Assembly: GCF_000423625.1 (NCBI RefSeq)
Contig: NZ_KE384066.1
Location: 1 to 64,000 of the forward strand
Reading direction: 5' to 3'
DNA length: 64,000 bases
Origin: Pseudonocardia asaccharolytica DSM 44247 = NBRC 16224
Lineage (GTDB): Bacteria; Actinomycetota; Actinomycetes; Mycobacteriales; Pseudonocardiaceae
Part shown: piece by piece, positions 27,242-35,979 of the stretch
Layout: every line of letters begins with the position of its first letter
How positions within the stretch are numbered: position 1 is the first letter of the stretch
Notes under the pieces: generated by a model
What the model saw: only the letters and a program-made list of their open reading frames with translations
Databases searched by the model: none
What the model was told of the DNA's origin: nothing
Made by a program: the position numbers and the translations under genes

Positions 27242-28432
27242 GTGGGGAGGCCGCAGCGTCCGCCGCTGCGCCGCTATGGGCTGCGGCCCCGGCTGACGTT
27301 GCTCGCCACGGTGCTCGTCGCGCTGGTCAGCGGGCTGTTGCTGTGGCTGGGCTGGCTGCTCGTGGGCGGGGTGGCGCGCGCGGTGCCCGCGCTGCCGCCC
27401 GGGAGCACGGTGCGGGTGGGCAACCTCGACGTCCCCGCCGAGCAGCTGAGCGAGGCCGTCGGCGCGGCTGCGCGAGCGGAGGTGCTGCGGGCGGGACTTA
27501 TCGCGTTCCCCCTGGTCGTGGTGGCCGCGGGGTTGGTGTCGTGGGTCCTGGTGGGGCGGGTGCTGGCTCCGCTGCTGGCGGTGACGGCCACGGCCCGGCG
27601 GTTGTCGGCGGAGTCGCTGGACGAACGGACCGGGCTGCGCGACGCCCGCGGCGAGGTCGCCGAGCTGGCCGCGGGGTTCGACGCGATGCTCGATCGGCTG
27701 CAGGCCGCATTCGACGCGCAGCGCCGCTTCGTTGCCAACGCCGGCCACGAGCTGCGCACCCCGCTGGCCGTGTTGCACACCGAGGTCGATGTGACGCTGG
27801 CCGATCCGGACGCCGAGATCGCGGAGCTGCGCCGGATGGGCGAGGTCGTGCGGGCGGCCGCGCGGCGCGCCGATGCCCTCGTCGGCGGGCTGCTGCTGCT
27901 CGCCCGCGCCCAGGGCGGTGAGCAGATCGAGCACCGCCCGGTGGACGTTGCCGAGCTGGTCCGGGCGGGCGTGGCGACCCTGCGCGGCGAGGCGGCCTGC
28001 GGCGGGCTCCGGGTGCGGGCGCGCGGGTCCGCGGCCCCGACGACCGGCGACCGGGTGCTGCTCGAACGGCTGGTCGGCAACCTTCTGGAGAACGCCGTCC
28101 GGCACAACGTGACCGGTGGCTGGGTGGAGATCTGCACGGCCATCGGCCCCGACGGCCGAGCCGAGCTGCGGGTGGCCTCCAGCGGTCCGGAGATCGCGCC
28201 CGAAGCGGTTCCGGAACTGTTCGAGCCGTTCCGGCGCGGGCCGCGTGAGCGGACCGCGGAGGTGCCCGGCTCGGGCCTTGGCCTGTCCATCGTGCGGGCC
28301 GTGGTGGCCGCGCACGGGGGCACCGTGCGCGGGGAGCCGGTCCCCGGCGGCGGGCTCGCTGTCACGGTGCGCCTTCCCGCATCCGCGAGTCGTGGTATGT
28401 CCGAGCGCGAGTCGGGGTTTCGTCGAGGGTGA
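27242..28432 (+). CDS. Sensor histidine kinase, partner of the upstream regulator
   Basis: A 396-residue two-transmembrane kinase: TM1 about 20-45, a short outside loop of about 45 residues, TM2 about 85-107, HAMP, then the phosphoacceptor in NAGHELRTPL. The N box NLLENAVRHN and the G box GSGLGLSIV complete the ATPase. The natural end would be near VTVRLPA. The last 14 residues (SASRGMSERESGFRRG region) are encoded by a dispersed repeat. The tiny sensor loop suggests it senses the membrane or a small ligand. Confidence 0.92.
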   Translation: MGRPQRPPLRRYGLRPRLTLLATVLVALVSGLLLWLGWLLVGGVARAVPALPPGSTVRVGNLDVPAEQLSEAVGAAARAEVLRAGLIAFPLVVVAAGLVSWVLVGRVLAPLLAVTATARRLSAESLDERTGLRDARGEVAELAAGFDAMLDRLQAAFDAQRRFVANAGHELRTPLAVLHTEVDVTLADPDAEIAELRRMGEVVRAAARRADALVGGLLLLARAQGGEQIEHRPVDVAELVRAGVATLRGEAACGGLRVRARGSAAPTTGDRVLLERLVGNLLENAVRHNVTGGWVEICTAIGPDGRAELRVASSGPEIAPEAVPELFEPFRRGPRERTAEVPGSGLGLSIVRAVVAAHGGTVRGEPVPGGGLAVTVRLPASASRGMSERESGFRRG

Positions 28433-28439
28433 GTCGCGG
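28382..28439 (+). repeat. Dispersed GAGTCGCG repeat, copy B
   Basis: CCGCGAGTCGTGGTATGTCC followed by GAGCGCGAGTCGGGG. It lies across the last codons and stop of the histidine kinase and up to the stop of the convergent rnd gene, so it adds a new C-terminal tail to the kinase and may act as a terminator for both. Confidence 0.6.
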
Positions 28440-29678
28440 TCAGGACGCGCGGGCGAGCAGCGCCTGCTCCAGCAGCGGCGCGACCAGCTCCACCTGCCAT
28501 GGGCGGGCGTCCCCCGCGCACAGCGCCGCCGCGACGTCGCCGTCGGCGGGCGGGCTCCAGCACACCCGGCGCAGCAGATCCGGCTGCACCAGGTTCTCCA
28601 CGGGAACCGCCCGCTGCTCGCCGAGGGCGGCGAGCGCCGCGCGGGCCGCCGCGAGCCGGGCGGCGGCGTCGGGGTCGCGGTCGGACCAGCGCGCCACCGG
28701 CGGCGGGCCGTCGGTCGGCACGGTCGGGCGCGGCAGCTGCTGGTGGGGCAGCCCGGCCGCCTCGGCGAGTGCGGCGAACCAGTATTCCGTCAGCCTGCGC
28801 TGCGACCGACCGCGGAACACCGGCAGCGCCGCCAGGGCCTGCGGGGACTCCGGCGCGGCGACCGCGGCCTCGATGATCGCGGAGTCCGGCAGCACCCGGC
28901 CGGGGGCGATGTCCCGCTCGGCGGCCAGCGTGTCGCGGGCTTCCCACAGCGCCCGCACCGCCGCCAGCAGGCGCGGTTTGCGGACCTTGTGGATACCCGA
29001 GGTGCGTCGCCACGGCTCGGGCCGCGGTGCGGGTGGGGGCGCGGTCCGGATGGCCTCGAACTCCTGCTCGGCCCATTCGAGCTTGCCCTGCTCGGCGAGC
29101 AGGCCGGCCAGCACGTCGCGCAGCTCGAGGAGCACCTCGACGTCGAGCGCGGCGTAGACCAGCCAGTCCTCGGGAAGCGGGCGTCGCGACCAGTCGGCGG
29201 CGCCGTGGCCCTTCTCCAGGCGGAGCCCCAGCAGCTGTTCGACGAGGGGCCCGAGGCCGACGCGCGGCAGTCCGGCGAGCCGGCCCGCCAGCTCGGTGTC
29301 GAACAGCCGGGACGGGACCAGCCCCACCTCGGCCAGGCACGCCAGATCCTGCGATGCGGCATGCAGCACCCATTCCGGCTCGCGGAGCGGCGGGGCCAGC
29401 ACCGAGAGGTCGCTACCGAGCGGGATCGGGTCGACGAGCGCGGTGCTCGCCCCGGCCCTGCGCAGCTGCACCAGGTAGGCGCGTTGCGAGTAGCGGAACC
29501 CGGATGCCCGCTCGGCGTCGACGGCGACCGGTCCGCTGCCCGCGGCGAACTCCTCCGCGATCCGGTGCAGCGCCACGTCGTCGGCGACCACCGGCGGCAG
29601 CCCGCCCTTCGGCCGCAGCAGCGGCGTTGGTTCGGCTTCCGCGGGCGCGGTGGCGGTTCGGTCGGACGCGTCGTTCAA
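28440..29678 (-). CDS. rnd: Ribonuclease D
   Basis: A 3'-5' exoribonuclease for tRNA and structured RNA. 412 residues from TTG 29678, chosen because it is two bases after the stop of the upstream regulator and gives the expected length. DEDDy exonuclease residues: D-x-E in AVDAERASGF, D in DTELAGRLAG, and YAALDVEVL with the final Tyr/Asp. An HRDC domain starts near residue 220 (RPRLLAAVRALWEARD pattern). The gene order hemE, DUF3000, regulator, rnd is common in actinobacteria. Confidence 0.88.
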   Translation of the reverse strand: MNDASDRTATAPAEAEPTPLLRPKGGLPPVVADDVALHRIAEEFAAGSGPVAVDAERASGFRYSQRAYLVQLRRAGASTALVDPIPLGSDLSVLAPPLREPEWVLHAASQDLACLAEVGLVPSRLFDTELAGRLAGLPRVGLGPLVEQLLGLRLEKGHGAADWSRRPLPEDWLVYAALDVEVLLELRDVLAGLLAEQGKLEWAEQEFEAIRTAPPPAPRPEPWRRTSGIHKVRKPRLLAAVRALWEARDTLAAERDIAPGRVLPDSAIIEAAVAAPESPQALAALPVFRGRSQRRLTEYWFAALAEAAGLPHQQLPRPTVPTDGPPPVARWSDRDPDAAARLAAARAALAALGEQRAVPVENLVQPDLLRRVCWSPPADGDVAAALCAGDARPWQVELVAPLLEQALLARAS

Positions 29679-29680
29679 GG

Positions 29681-30397
29681 TCAGCGGATGACCCCGGCCC
29701 GCATCGCCAGCGCCACCATCTGCGCCCGGTCGCCGGTACCGAGCTTGCGCCCGATCCGCGAAAGGTGGCTCTTGACCGTCAGCGCGGACAGGTTGAGCGC
29801 CTCGCCGATCTCCTTGTTCGACTGCCCGTCCGCCACCAGCTGGAGCACCTCGACCTCGCGTGCCGAGAGCTCGCGCGGGGTGTTGTCGGTGCCCGCGACC
29901 CGGGTGCCGGTGGCGAGCAGCGGCGCGACGGTCGGATCGGCGTAGACGCCGCCGTCTAGAACGCGCTTGACGCCGTCGGTCACCACCGATGGAGATGCGG
30001 ACTTGAGCAGATACGCCTGGGCGCCGGCCTGGAAGGCCGAGCGGACGGCGTACGGGTCGTCGGAGGATGCCAGCACCACCAGCCGGGTCCAGCCCATCGC
30101 ACGCAGCTCGGTCACGAGGTCCAAGCCGCTGCCGTCGGGCAGGCTCAGATCGAGGATCGCGAGGTCGCACGGCCCGTTGGCTTGTGCTCGGGCGCGGGCC
30201 TCGGCCACCGAGGCGGCCTCGTGCACCGTTCCTGCCCCCATCGAGCGCAACCGCGCCGCGATCGCCTCACGTAGCAGTGGGTGGTCGTCGACCACCAGCA
30301 CCGAGAACAGCTCTTCCCGCGGGTGCGGGACCATGGTGGGCGACAGCACGGCTCCGGTTGAGCTCCGCACAGGTGCGCCCTGGCCCACAACGGCCAC
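29681..30397 (-). CDS. NarL/LuxR-family response regulator
   Basis: A 238-residue regulator from GTG 30397 (GGGAGG eight bases upstream). Receiver: VVDDHPLLRE, phosphoacceptor in ILDLSLPDG, Lys in YLLKSAS. LuxR HTH: LSAREVEVLQLVADGQSNKEIG, then LTVKSHLSRIGRKLG. No kinase partner adjoins. The 242-bp upstream region has no gene and contains an ACAACGTTGT palindrome near 30560. A longer start at 30643 would translate that control region and is rejected. Confidence 0.9.
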   Translation of the reverse strand: MAVVGQGAPVRSSTGAVLSPTMVPHPREELFSVLVVDDHPLLREAIAARLRSMGAGTVHEAASVAEARARAQANGPCDLAILDLSLPDGSGLDLVTELRAMGWTRLVVLASSDDPYAVRSAFQAGAQAYLLKSASPSVVTDGVKRVLDGGVYADPTVAPLLATGTRVAGTDNTPRELSAREVEVLQLVADGQSNKEIGEALNLSALTVKSHLSRIGRKLGTGDRAQMVALAMRAGVIR

Positions 30398-30639
30398 GTT
30401 GTTTACCTCCCTGGAGTCGGTCGTTGCCCCCCGACCGGCACCAGATCCTCGGCCGACCGAGAGTTGCGCCCGACCGCTCGAGGAGGTGTCGTGGAGGAGA
30501 GGGTAGCCCCCCAAGCGGTCTAACGTCGTGTATCCGATCGAACTTCTACGGGTGAAAGTTACAACGTTGTCGAATCTCGACCACTCGATCGGGGGACCCA
30601 CGGTCGCTGTTGGCAACGAAACCGCTGGTAGGCACGTGC

Positions 30640-31230
30640 TCACCCCGAGCGTGGGGTGAGCGTCCGGACGTCCACCGGGGGAAGCCCGGCCGCCGACGTG
30701 ATCAGCGCGAAGAACGCCTCGGCGTGTCGTCCGAGGTCTGCGGGGTCATCCTCGGGCGTCCAGGAAGCCCGGATCTCCACGTCGTCGCAGCGGGGGCCCG
30801 CGATGTCGCCGAACCGCACCGAGGAGGTCTGCGTGACGGTGCCGCCGAGCGCGACGTGGGCGGCGCCGGACTGGGCGAGGGCGTCGGTCAGCCACGACCA
30901 TCCGACCACCGGCAGCAGCTCGTCGTCGAGCTGCTCGGGCTCCAGCCGCGCCTGTACGAAGCAGACGAACCGGAAGGTGCCCGCCCACCTGTCCTGCCCG
31001 GCCGGGTCGTGCAGCAGGATGAGTCTGCCGGAGGTATCGGGCTCGTCGAGGTCGTCGTGGCCGTCGCCGCGGTGCCCGATGTCGGCCTCGACGCGCAGCG
31101 CCCACGAGTAGGGCGCCATTCGCGGCGGTGCGTCCAGCCCCGCGACCACGAGCTCGGGTCTGGGCCGGACGGCCGACAACGATGCGACCGCTCGACGGAA
31201 CGGGGCTGGAGGGGCGGTCGCGTCAGACAC
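30640..31230 (-). CDS. DUF3000 family protein
   Basis: A 196-residue protein of unknown function, restricted in my knowledge to actinobacteria and usually beside hemE. GTG 31230 gives the start SDATAPPAPFRRAVASL. Seen: LVVAGLDAPPRMAPYSWALR, then a WTFRFVCFVQARL-like strand and VVGWSWLTDAL. No signal peptide or membrane segment. It is divergent from hemE across 97 bp. The proximity suggests a link to haem synthesis, but no reaction can be named. Confidence 0.85.
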   Translation of the reverse strand: MSDATAPPAPFRRAVASLSAVRPRPELVVAGLDAPPRMAPYSWALRVEADIGHRGDGHDDLDEPDTSGRLILLHDPAGQDRWAGTFRFVCFVQARLEPEQLDDELLPVVGWSWLTDALAQSGAAHVALGGTVTQTSSVRFGDIAGPRCDDVEIRASWTPEDDPADLGRHAEAFFALITSAAGLPPVDVRTLTPRSG

Positions 31231-31327
31231 GCCCGAGGACTCTAGGTCGCAAGGCCGGCGCCCGGGGACAGGCGCGCCGGGATGCGGGCGGACGACGCGC
31301 AAGGCCGCATGGGAGGATGGTCGGGCC

Positions 31328-32419
31328 ATGGCTGCCCTGTCGGACCCCCTCCTTTCGCCCCCGGCCGCGACCCTTGACGTCCCGCCGCGCCGCAACCTCG
31401 CCACCGCGCCGTTCCTCGTGGCCACCCGCGGCGGCCGCCCGTCCCGGTTGCCGGTGTGGTTCATGCGCCAAGCGGGCCGGTCGCTGCCCGAGTACCGCGC
31501 GCTGCGCGCCGACACCGGCATGCTCGAGGCCTGCCTGACCCCCGACCTCGTATGCGAAATCACGCTGCAGCCGGTGCGCAGGCACGGTGTAGACGCGGCG
31601 ATCCTGTTCAGCGACATCGTGGTTCCGCTGGCCGCGGCCGGCGTCGGGGTCGACATCGTGCCCGGCACCGGGCCGGTCGTCGCCCATCCGGTACGCACCG
31701 CGGCCGACGTCGCGCGACTGCCGGTGCTGCACCCCGAGCAGGTCGCGCCGGTCACCGAGGCGATCGGGCTGCTGCTCCCCGAGCTGGGCCAGACGCCGCT
31801 CATCGGCTTCGCAGGCGCGCCGTTCACGCTCGCCTCCTACCTCGTCGAAGGTGGGCCGAGCCGCCACCACGAGCGCACCAAGGCGCTCATGCGCTCGGCT
31901 CCCGAGGCGTGGCATGCGCTGCTGGCCGGGCTCGCCGAACTCACCTTGACGTTCCTGCGGGCGCAGGTCGCGGCGGGGGTCGACGCGGTCCAACTGTTCG
32001 ACTCCTGGGCCGGCGCGCTGTCGGAGCGCGACTATCGGGAGTACGTGCTGCCGCATTCGGCCGCGGTGTTGCACGGGATCGCCGACGCGGGCGTACCGCG
32101 GATCCACTTCGGGGTCGGCACCGGCGAGCTGCTGGGCGCGATGGCCGAGGCCGGCGCCGACGTCATCGGGGTCGACTGGCGAGTTCCGCTGCACGTCGCC
32201 GCCCGCCGCACCGGCGGCACGCATCCGGTGCAGGGCAACCTCGATCCGGCCGTCCTGTTCGCCGATCAGGCGTCGATCGACGCCGATGTCCGGCGGATCG
32301 CGGACGAGGGCCGTCGCGCGCCGGGACACGTGTTCAACCTCGGGCACGGGGTGTTGCCGCAGACCGATCCGGACGCCCTGACCCGCGTGGTCGAGCTGGT
32401 GCATTCGCTGCGCGTCTAG
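31328..32419 (+). CDS. hemE: Uroporphyrinogen decarboxylase HemE
   Basis: Converts uroporphyrinogen III to coproporphyrinogen III. 363 residues. Signature LPVWFMRQAGRSLPEYR near residue 42, catalytic Asp in LFSDIVVP, and GFAGAPFTLASYLVEGG. ATG 31328 with GGGAGG upstream. The hemY frame follows immediately, giving an operon hemE-hemY with hemQ probably included, the coproporphyrin-dependent branch of actinobacteria. Confidence 0.97.
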   Translation: MAALSDPLLSPPAATLDVPPRRNLATAPFLVATRGGRPSRLPVWFMRQAGRSLPEYRALRADTGMLEACLTPDLVCEITLQPVRRHGVDAAILFSDIVVPLAAAGVGVDIVPGTGPVVAHPVRTAADVARLPVLHPEQVAPVTEAIGLLLPELGQTPLIGFAGAPFTLASYLVEGGPSRHHERTKALMRSAPEAWHALLAGLAELTLTFLRAQVAAGVDAVQLFDSWAGALSERDYREYVLPHSAAVLHGIADAGVPRIHFGVGTGELLGAMAEAGADVIGVDWRVPLHVAARRTGGTHPVQGNLDPAVLFADQASIDADVRRIADEGRRAPGHVFNLGHGVLPQTDPDALTRVVELVHSLRV

Positions 32420-32430
32420 TGGACGGGGTC

Positions 32431-33861
32431 ATGCGGGTCGCGGTCATCGGCGGTGGGATCTCCGGTCTCGCGGCCGCACACCGGCTGCGCGGACTGCTCG
32501 GCCCGGCCGCGACGATCACCGTTGTGGAGCGCGCCGAACGGTTGGGCGGCGTGCTGCGCACCATTGACCTCGGCGGTGTCCCGTTCGACGTGGGCGCCGA
32601 GGCGTTCCTGGCGCGTCCGCCGGAGGTCCCGGCGCTGCTCGCCGAGCTCGACCTGCGCGACGCGCTGGTGCACCCGACCGCCGCCGCGCCCACCCTCCGC
32701 GTGGGCGGCCGCACCAGGCCGCTGCCCGCCGGGACGCTGCTCGGGGTGCCGACAAGCCGGGCCCGGCTGAACGGGGTGCTCTCGCCTGCCGGTCTCGCCG
32801 CGGTGGTCGCCGAGCCGGACCGGTCGTTGCGCTGGGTGCGCGGCGGCGACACCGCGCTGGGTGGCTTGTTGCGTGAGCGATTCGGCGACGAGGTCGCCGA
32901 CCGGATCGCCGACCCGCTGCTCGGTGGGGTCTACGCCGGGCGCGTCGACGGGCTGGGCGTGCGCGCCACCATCCCGGCGCTGGCCGCCGCCCTCGATGCG
33001 GGCGCCCCCTCTGTCATCGCCGCCGCCGACTCCGCGAGTCGCGGTATTTCCGAGTGCGAGTCGGTGAATTCTCGCGACCGAGTCGCGCCCGCGCCGATGT
33101 TCGGCGCGCTGCGCGGGGGCTACCGGATGCTCCTCGACGCCCTCACGTCGGCGTCGGGTGCCCGGATCCGGCTGAACACCACCGCGCGTGGTCTGGAACG
33201 CAGCGCGTCCGGCTGGCGGATCGTACTCGGTCCGTCCATCGAACCGGAGACCCTCGAGGCCGACGCCGTGGTGCTGGCCGTTCCGGCGCCCGCCCTGCGC
33301 CGCCTGCTCGACGACGTCGTGCCGGCCGCGGCCGCCGTCACGGGCGAGATCGAACTCGCGTCCTCGGTCGTCGTCGCAATGGCCTACCGGGCGACCGATA
33401 CCTGCACGCTGCCCCTGGCGTCCGGCGTGCTCATCGCGGCCGACGAGCCGCTGTCGATCAAGGCGGCGACGTACGCCTCGGCCAAGTGGGGGCATCTCGC
33501 CCCGGAGGCGACCGACGGGATGGTCCGGCTGCGGGCCTCGCTCGGCCGGTTCGGAGAGACGACGACCCTGCAGGTCGACGACGCCGAGCTCGTCGCCCGC
33601 GTCCGCGCCGATCTCGCGACGCTCACCGGCGTCACCGCCGAGCCCGTGGCGGTGCATGTGCAGCGGTGGGGTGGCGGGCTGCCGCAGTATGCGGTCGGGC
33701 ACGGCGAGCGGGTCGCGGCCATCGAGGCCGCGGTCGCGGCGGTGCCCGGGCTGGCGGTGGCGGGTTCGGCGCTGCACGGCGTCGGCGTCCCGGCCTGCGT
33801 GCGGACGGCACAGGCGGCGGCGGAACGCGTCGCGGCGTGGCTGTCCGAGCCCGCCCGGTAA
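32431..33861 (+). CDS. hemY: Coproporphyrinogen III oxidase HemY/HemG (FAD)
   Basis: FAD-dependent oxidation of coproporphyrinogen III (Gram-positive haem route). 476 residues from ATG 32431; GTG 32419, overlapping the hemE stop, is also in frame. FAD-binding motif GGGISGLAAAHRL at the start, ERLGGVLRT after it. PLLGGVYAG and KWGHLAPEA are family blocks. Residues about 202-220 (SASRGISECESVNSRDRV) are encoded by a dispersed repeat, sit between AAALDAGAPS and PAPMFGALRGGY, and are not expected in relatives. Confidence 0.93.
   Translation: MRVAVIGGGISGLAAAHRLRGLLGPAATITVVERAERLGGVLRTIDLGGVPFDVGAEAFLARPPEVPALLAELDLRDALVHPTAAAPTLRVGGRTRPLPAGTLLGVPTSRARLNGVLSPAGLAAVVAEPDRSLRWVRGGDTALGGLLRERFGDEVADRIADPLLGGVYAGRVDGLGVRATIPALAAALDAGAPSVIAAADSASRGISECESVNSRDRVAPAPMFGALRGGYRMLLDALTSASGARIRLNTTARGLERSASGWRIVLGPSIEPETLEADAVVLAVPAPALRRLLDDVVPAAAAVTGEIELASSVVVAMAYRATDTCTLPLASGVLIAADEPLSIKAATYASAKWGHLAPEATDGMVRLRASLGRFGETTTLQVDDAELVARVRADLATLTGVTAEPVAVHVQRWGGGLPQYAVGHGERVAAIEAAVAAVPGLAVAGSALHGVGVPACVRTAQAAAERVAAWLSEPAR
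33031..33088 (+). repeat. Dispersed GAGTCGCG repeat, copy C, inside hemY
   Basis: TCCGCGAGTCGCGGTATTTC then GAGTGCGAGTCGGTG and CGCGACCGAGTCGCG. It is in the middle of hemY and is read in frame as about 18-19 extra residues in a loop before MFGALRGGY. Confidence 0.7.
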
Positions 33862-33873
33862 GAACCCGGCTCG

Positions 33874-33922
33874 CTCGCGGACGGATCGCGACTCGCGCTC
33901 GGAAATACCCCGACTCGCGGGG
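33874..33922 (-). repeat. Dispersed GAGTCGCG repeat, copy D
   Basis: Inverted copy in the gap between hemY and hemQ; on the minus strand CCGCGAGTCGGGGTATTTCC then GAGCGCGAGTCGCG. With copy C it forms an inverted pair about 800 bp apart. Confidence 0.6.
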
Positions 33923-33976
33923 GTGGCGGGGGAGTGCCCGGGGGTCGCGGGGGAAGGGGCGTGGCAGCATGGAGAC

Positions 33977-34672
33977 ATGGCGCGGCTGAACTACAACGAG
34001 CTCAACGAGACGATCCGGTACACCATGTGGTCGGTCTTCCAGATCCAACCCGGGCGGCTGGGGGAGGATCGCGCCGAGGCCGCATCGCAGGCGGGGGAGT
34101 TCATCGAGGCGCTGGCGGACAAGGGCGTCGTCGTCCGCGGCGTCTACGACGTGGCCGGGCTGCGCGCCGACGCCGACTTCATGATCTGGTGGCACGCGGA
34201 CAACATCGAGGCGCTGCAGGCCGCCTACACCGACCTGCGCCGCACCACCGCGCTCGGCAGGGCGTCGGTCCCCGTGTGGAGCCAGGCCGCCCTGCACCGT
34301 CCCGCGGAGTTCAACAAGAGCCACATCCCGGCGTTCCTGGCCGGTGAGGACGCCCGGCGCTATGTCTGCGTCTACCCGTTCGTGCGCTCCTACGACTGGT
34401 ATCTGCTGCCCGACGACGAGCGGCGCAAGATGCTCGCCGAGCACGGGGCGATGGCGCGCGGCTATCCCGACGTCCGCGCCAACACGGTGCCCGCCTTCGC
34501 CCTTGGCGACTACGAGTGGGTCCTCGCGTTCGAGGCGGACGAGCTGGACCGCATCGTCGACCTCATGCGACACCTGCGCGGTGCCGAGGCCCGCCTGCAC
34601 GTGCGGGAGGAGATCCCCTTCTACACCGGGCCGCGGGTGGAGATCCGCGATCTGGTCGCCTCCCTGCCCTGA
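33977..34672 (+). CDS. hemQ: Coproheme decarboxylase HemQ
   Basis: Chlorite-dismutase-fold enzyme that decarboxylates coproheme III to haem b, the last step of the actinobacterial/firmicute route. 231 residues. Start MARLNYNELNETIRYTMWSVF. The proximal His is expected in FNKSHIPAFLAGE. YVCVYPFVRSYDWYLLPDDER is the coproheme-binding stretch with its catalytic Tyr region. It lies 115 bp after hemY, with repeat copy D between. Confidence 0.95.
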   Translation: MARLNYNELNETIRYTMWSVFQIQPGRLGEDRAEAASQAGEFIEALADKGVVVRGVYDVAGLRADADFMIWWHADNIEALQAAYTDLRRTTALGRASVPVWSQAALHRPAEFNKSHIPAFLAGEDARRYVCVYPFVRSYDWYLLPDDERRKMLAEHGAMARGYPDVRANTVPAFALGDYEWVLAFEADELDRIVDLMRHLRGAEARLHVREEIPFYTGPRVEIRDLVASLP

Positions 34673-34699
34673 CCGGGCGCCCGGGCCGATCGCGAGCGC

Positions 34700-34761
34700 T
34701 TGACAGGTCCGCGGCGAGGGGTTCAGTCTCGGATTCGATGTGAATCACATCGAATCCGAGA
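34700..34761 (+). promoter_or_regulatory. Promoter with a 35-bp perfect palindromic operator
   Basis: Consensus -35 TTGACA at 34700-34705, then a -10-like CAGTCT or TCAGTC at about 34723-34729. A perfect palindrome covers 34727-34761: arms of 17 nt (outer part TCTCGGATTCGATGTGA) around a single central A. It overlaps the end of the -10 and the start site, fitting a repressor. It controls the MetE-like gene whose ATG is 17 bp later. Confidence 0.65.
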
Positions 34762-34777
34762 TCACTCTCCGAAGGGA

Positions 34778-35935
34778 ATGGCCGCGATGAAGCGCTCCAC
34801 CCAGCGGATTCTCACGACACATACCGGCAGCCTGCCTCGTCCGGATTATCTGCTCGAGCTCGTCACCACGGCCCCACGCGGGCCGGTCGCCGATGCGACC
34901 CGGCCGAGCCAGGTCCGCAAGGCGGTCGCCGAAATCGTCAGAAAGCAGGCCGATCACGGGATCGACGTGATCAACGACGGCGAGATGGGGAAGGAGAGCT
35001 ACTCCACCTACGTCCGGGAGCGGCTCACCGGCTTCGAGGGGGCCGGCGAGCAGGCGATCGGAATGCCGGACATGGCCGAGTTCCCCGCCTACACCGACAA
35101 GTTCATGCGCGAGATGGGCCCAGCCGTCGGGAACATCATGGCCCCGCCGGCTTGTATCGGCCCCATCCAGGTCAGGGACCGCGAGCAGGTCGTCCAGGAC
35201 GTCGACAACCTGCGCGCCGCGGCGGCCGAGGTCGAGTGCGAGGACCTGTTCCTGTCGGCAGCCTCCCCCGGGGTGGTAGCGCTGTTCTTCGCCAATCGCC
35301 ATTATCCGACGCGCGAAGAGTACGTCATGGCCATCGCCGATGCCATGCGCGCGGAGTACGAAGCGATCGTCGCCGCCGGAATCGTGCTGCAACTCGATTG
35401 CCCGGACCTGGCGATGGGCCGGCATATTCAGTTCGCCGACGCCGATCTCGACGAGTTCCGCGAACAGGCGCGGCTCAATGTCGAGGCTCTGAACCGTGCG
35501 ACCGCGAACATCGATCCCGACCAGCTGCGAATGCATTTGTGCTGGGGAAACTACGAGGGTCCGCACCACAGGGACGTGGCACTCAAGGACATCATCGACA
35601 TCGTGCTCACCGCTCGCCCGAACGGTATCTCGCTGGAGTCGTGCAACCCGCGGCACGACCACGAGTGGGCGGTCTTCGAGGACGTCTCGCTGCCCGAGGG
35701 GAAGGTTCTGATCCCGGGCGTGGTCGACTCGACGAACAACTACATCGAACATCCCGAGCTGGTCGCCCAGCGTCTCGTCCGGTTCGCGCGGCTCGTCGGC
35801 AAGGAGAACGTCATGGCCGGCACCGACTGCGGGTTCGGGACCGCGGCCGGCCTCATGACCGTCGACCCGGACATCGCCTGGGCCAAGTTCGACGCCATGG
35901 CCGAGGGCGCCAGGCTGGCCGGCGCAGTGCTCTGA
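34778..35935 (+). CDS. Zinc-dependent MetE C-terminal-type methyl/alkyl transferase
   Basis: A 385-residue single TIM-barrel of the cobalamin-independent methionine synthase II family (COG0620). Start MAAMKRSTQRILTTHTGSLPRP; a GAAGGGA site precedes ATG 34778. Zinc ligands seen: HLCWGNYEG (His-x-Cys), Glu in SLESCNPRH and Cys in AGTDCGFGT. It lacks the folate-binding N-terminal half of MetE, so it is not an ordinary methionine synthase. Epoxyalkane:coenzyme M transferases of propene or isoprene degraders share this architecture and are an alternative. The strong palindromic operator suggests control by a specific ligand. No partner genes adjoin. Confidence 0.8.
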   Translation: MAAMKRSTQRILTTHTGSLPRPDYLLELVTTAPRGPVADATRPSQVRKAVAEIVRKQADHGIDVINDGEMGKESYSTYVRERLTGFEGAGEQAIGMPDMAEFPAYTDKFMREMGPAVGNIMAPPACIGPIQVRDREQVVQDVDNLRAAAAEVECEDLFLSAASPGVVALFFANRHYPTREEYVMAIADAMRAEYEAIVAAGIVLQLDCPDLAMGRHIQFADADLDEFREQARLNVEALNRATANIDPDQLRMHLCWGNYEGPHHRDVALKDIIDIVLTARPNGISLESCNPRHDHEWAVFEDVSLPEGKVLIPGVVDSTNNYIEHPELVAQRLVRFARLVGKENVMAGTDCGFGTAAGLMTVDPDIAWAKFDAMAEGARLAGAVL

Positions 35936-35979
35936 CGCGGGACTCAGACACGGCCCGGGCGCTGACGCCGCGGCGACGG

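Noticed and set aside
30398..30643. An 82-residue N-terminal extension of the NarL-type regulator
   Set aside because: It has no similarity to receivers and covers the control region; GTG 30397 has a good ribosome site.
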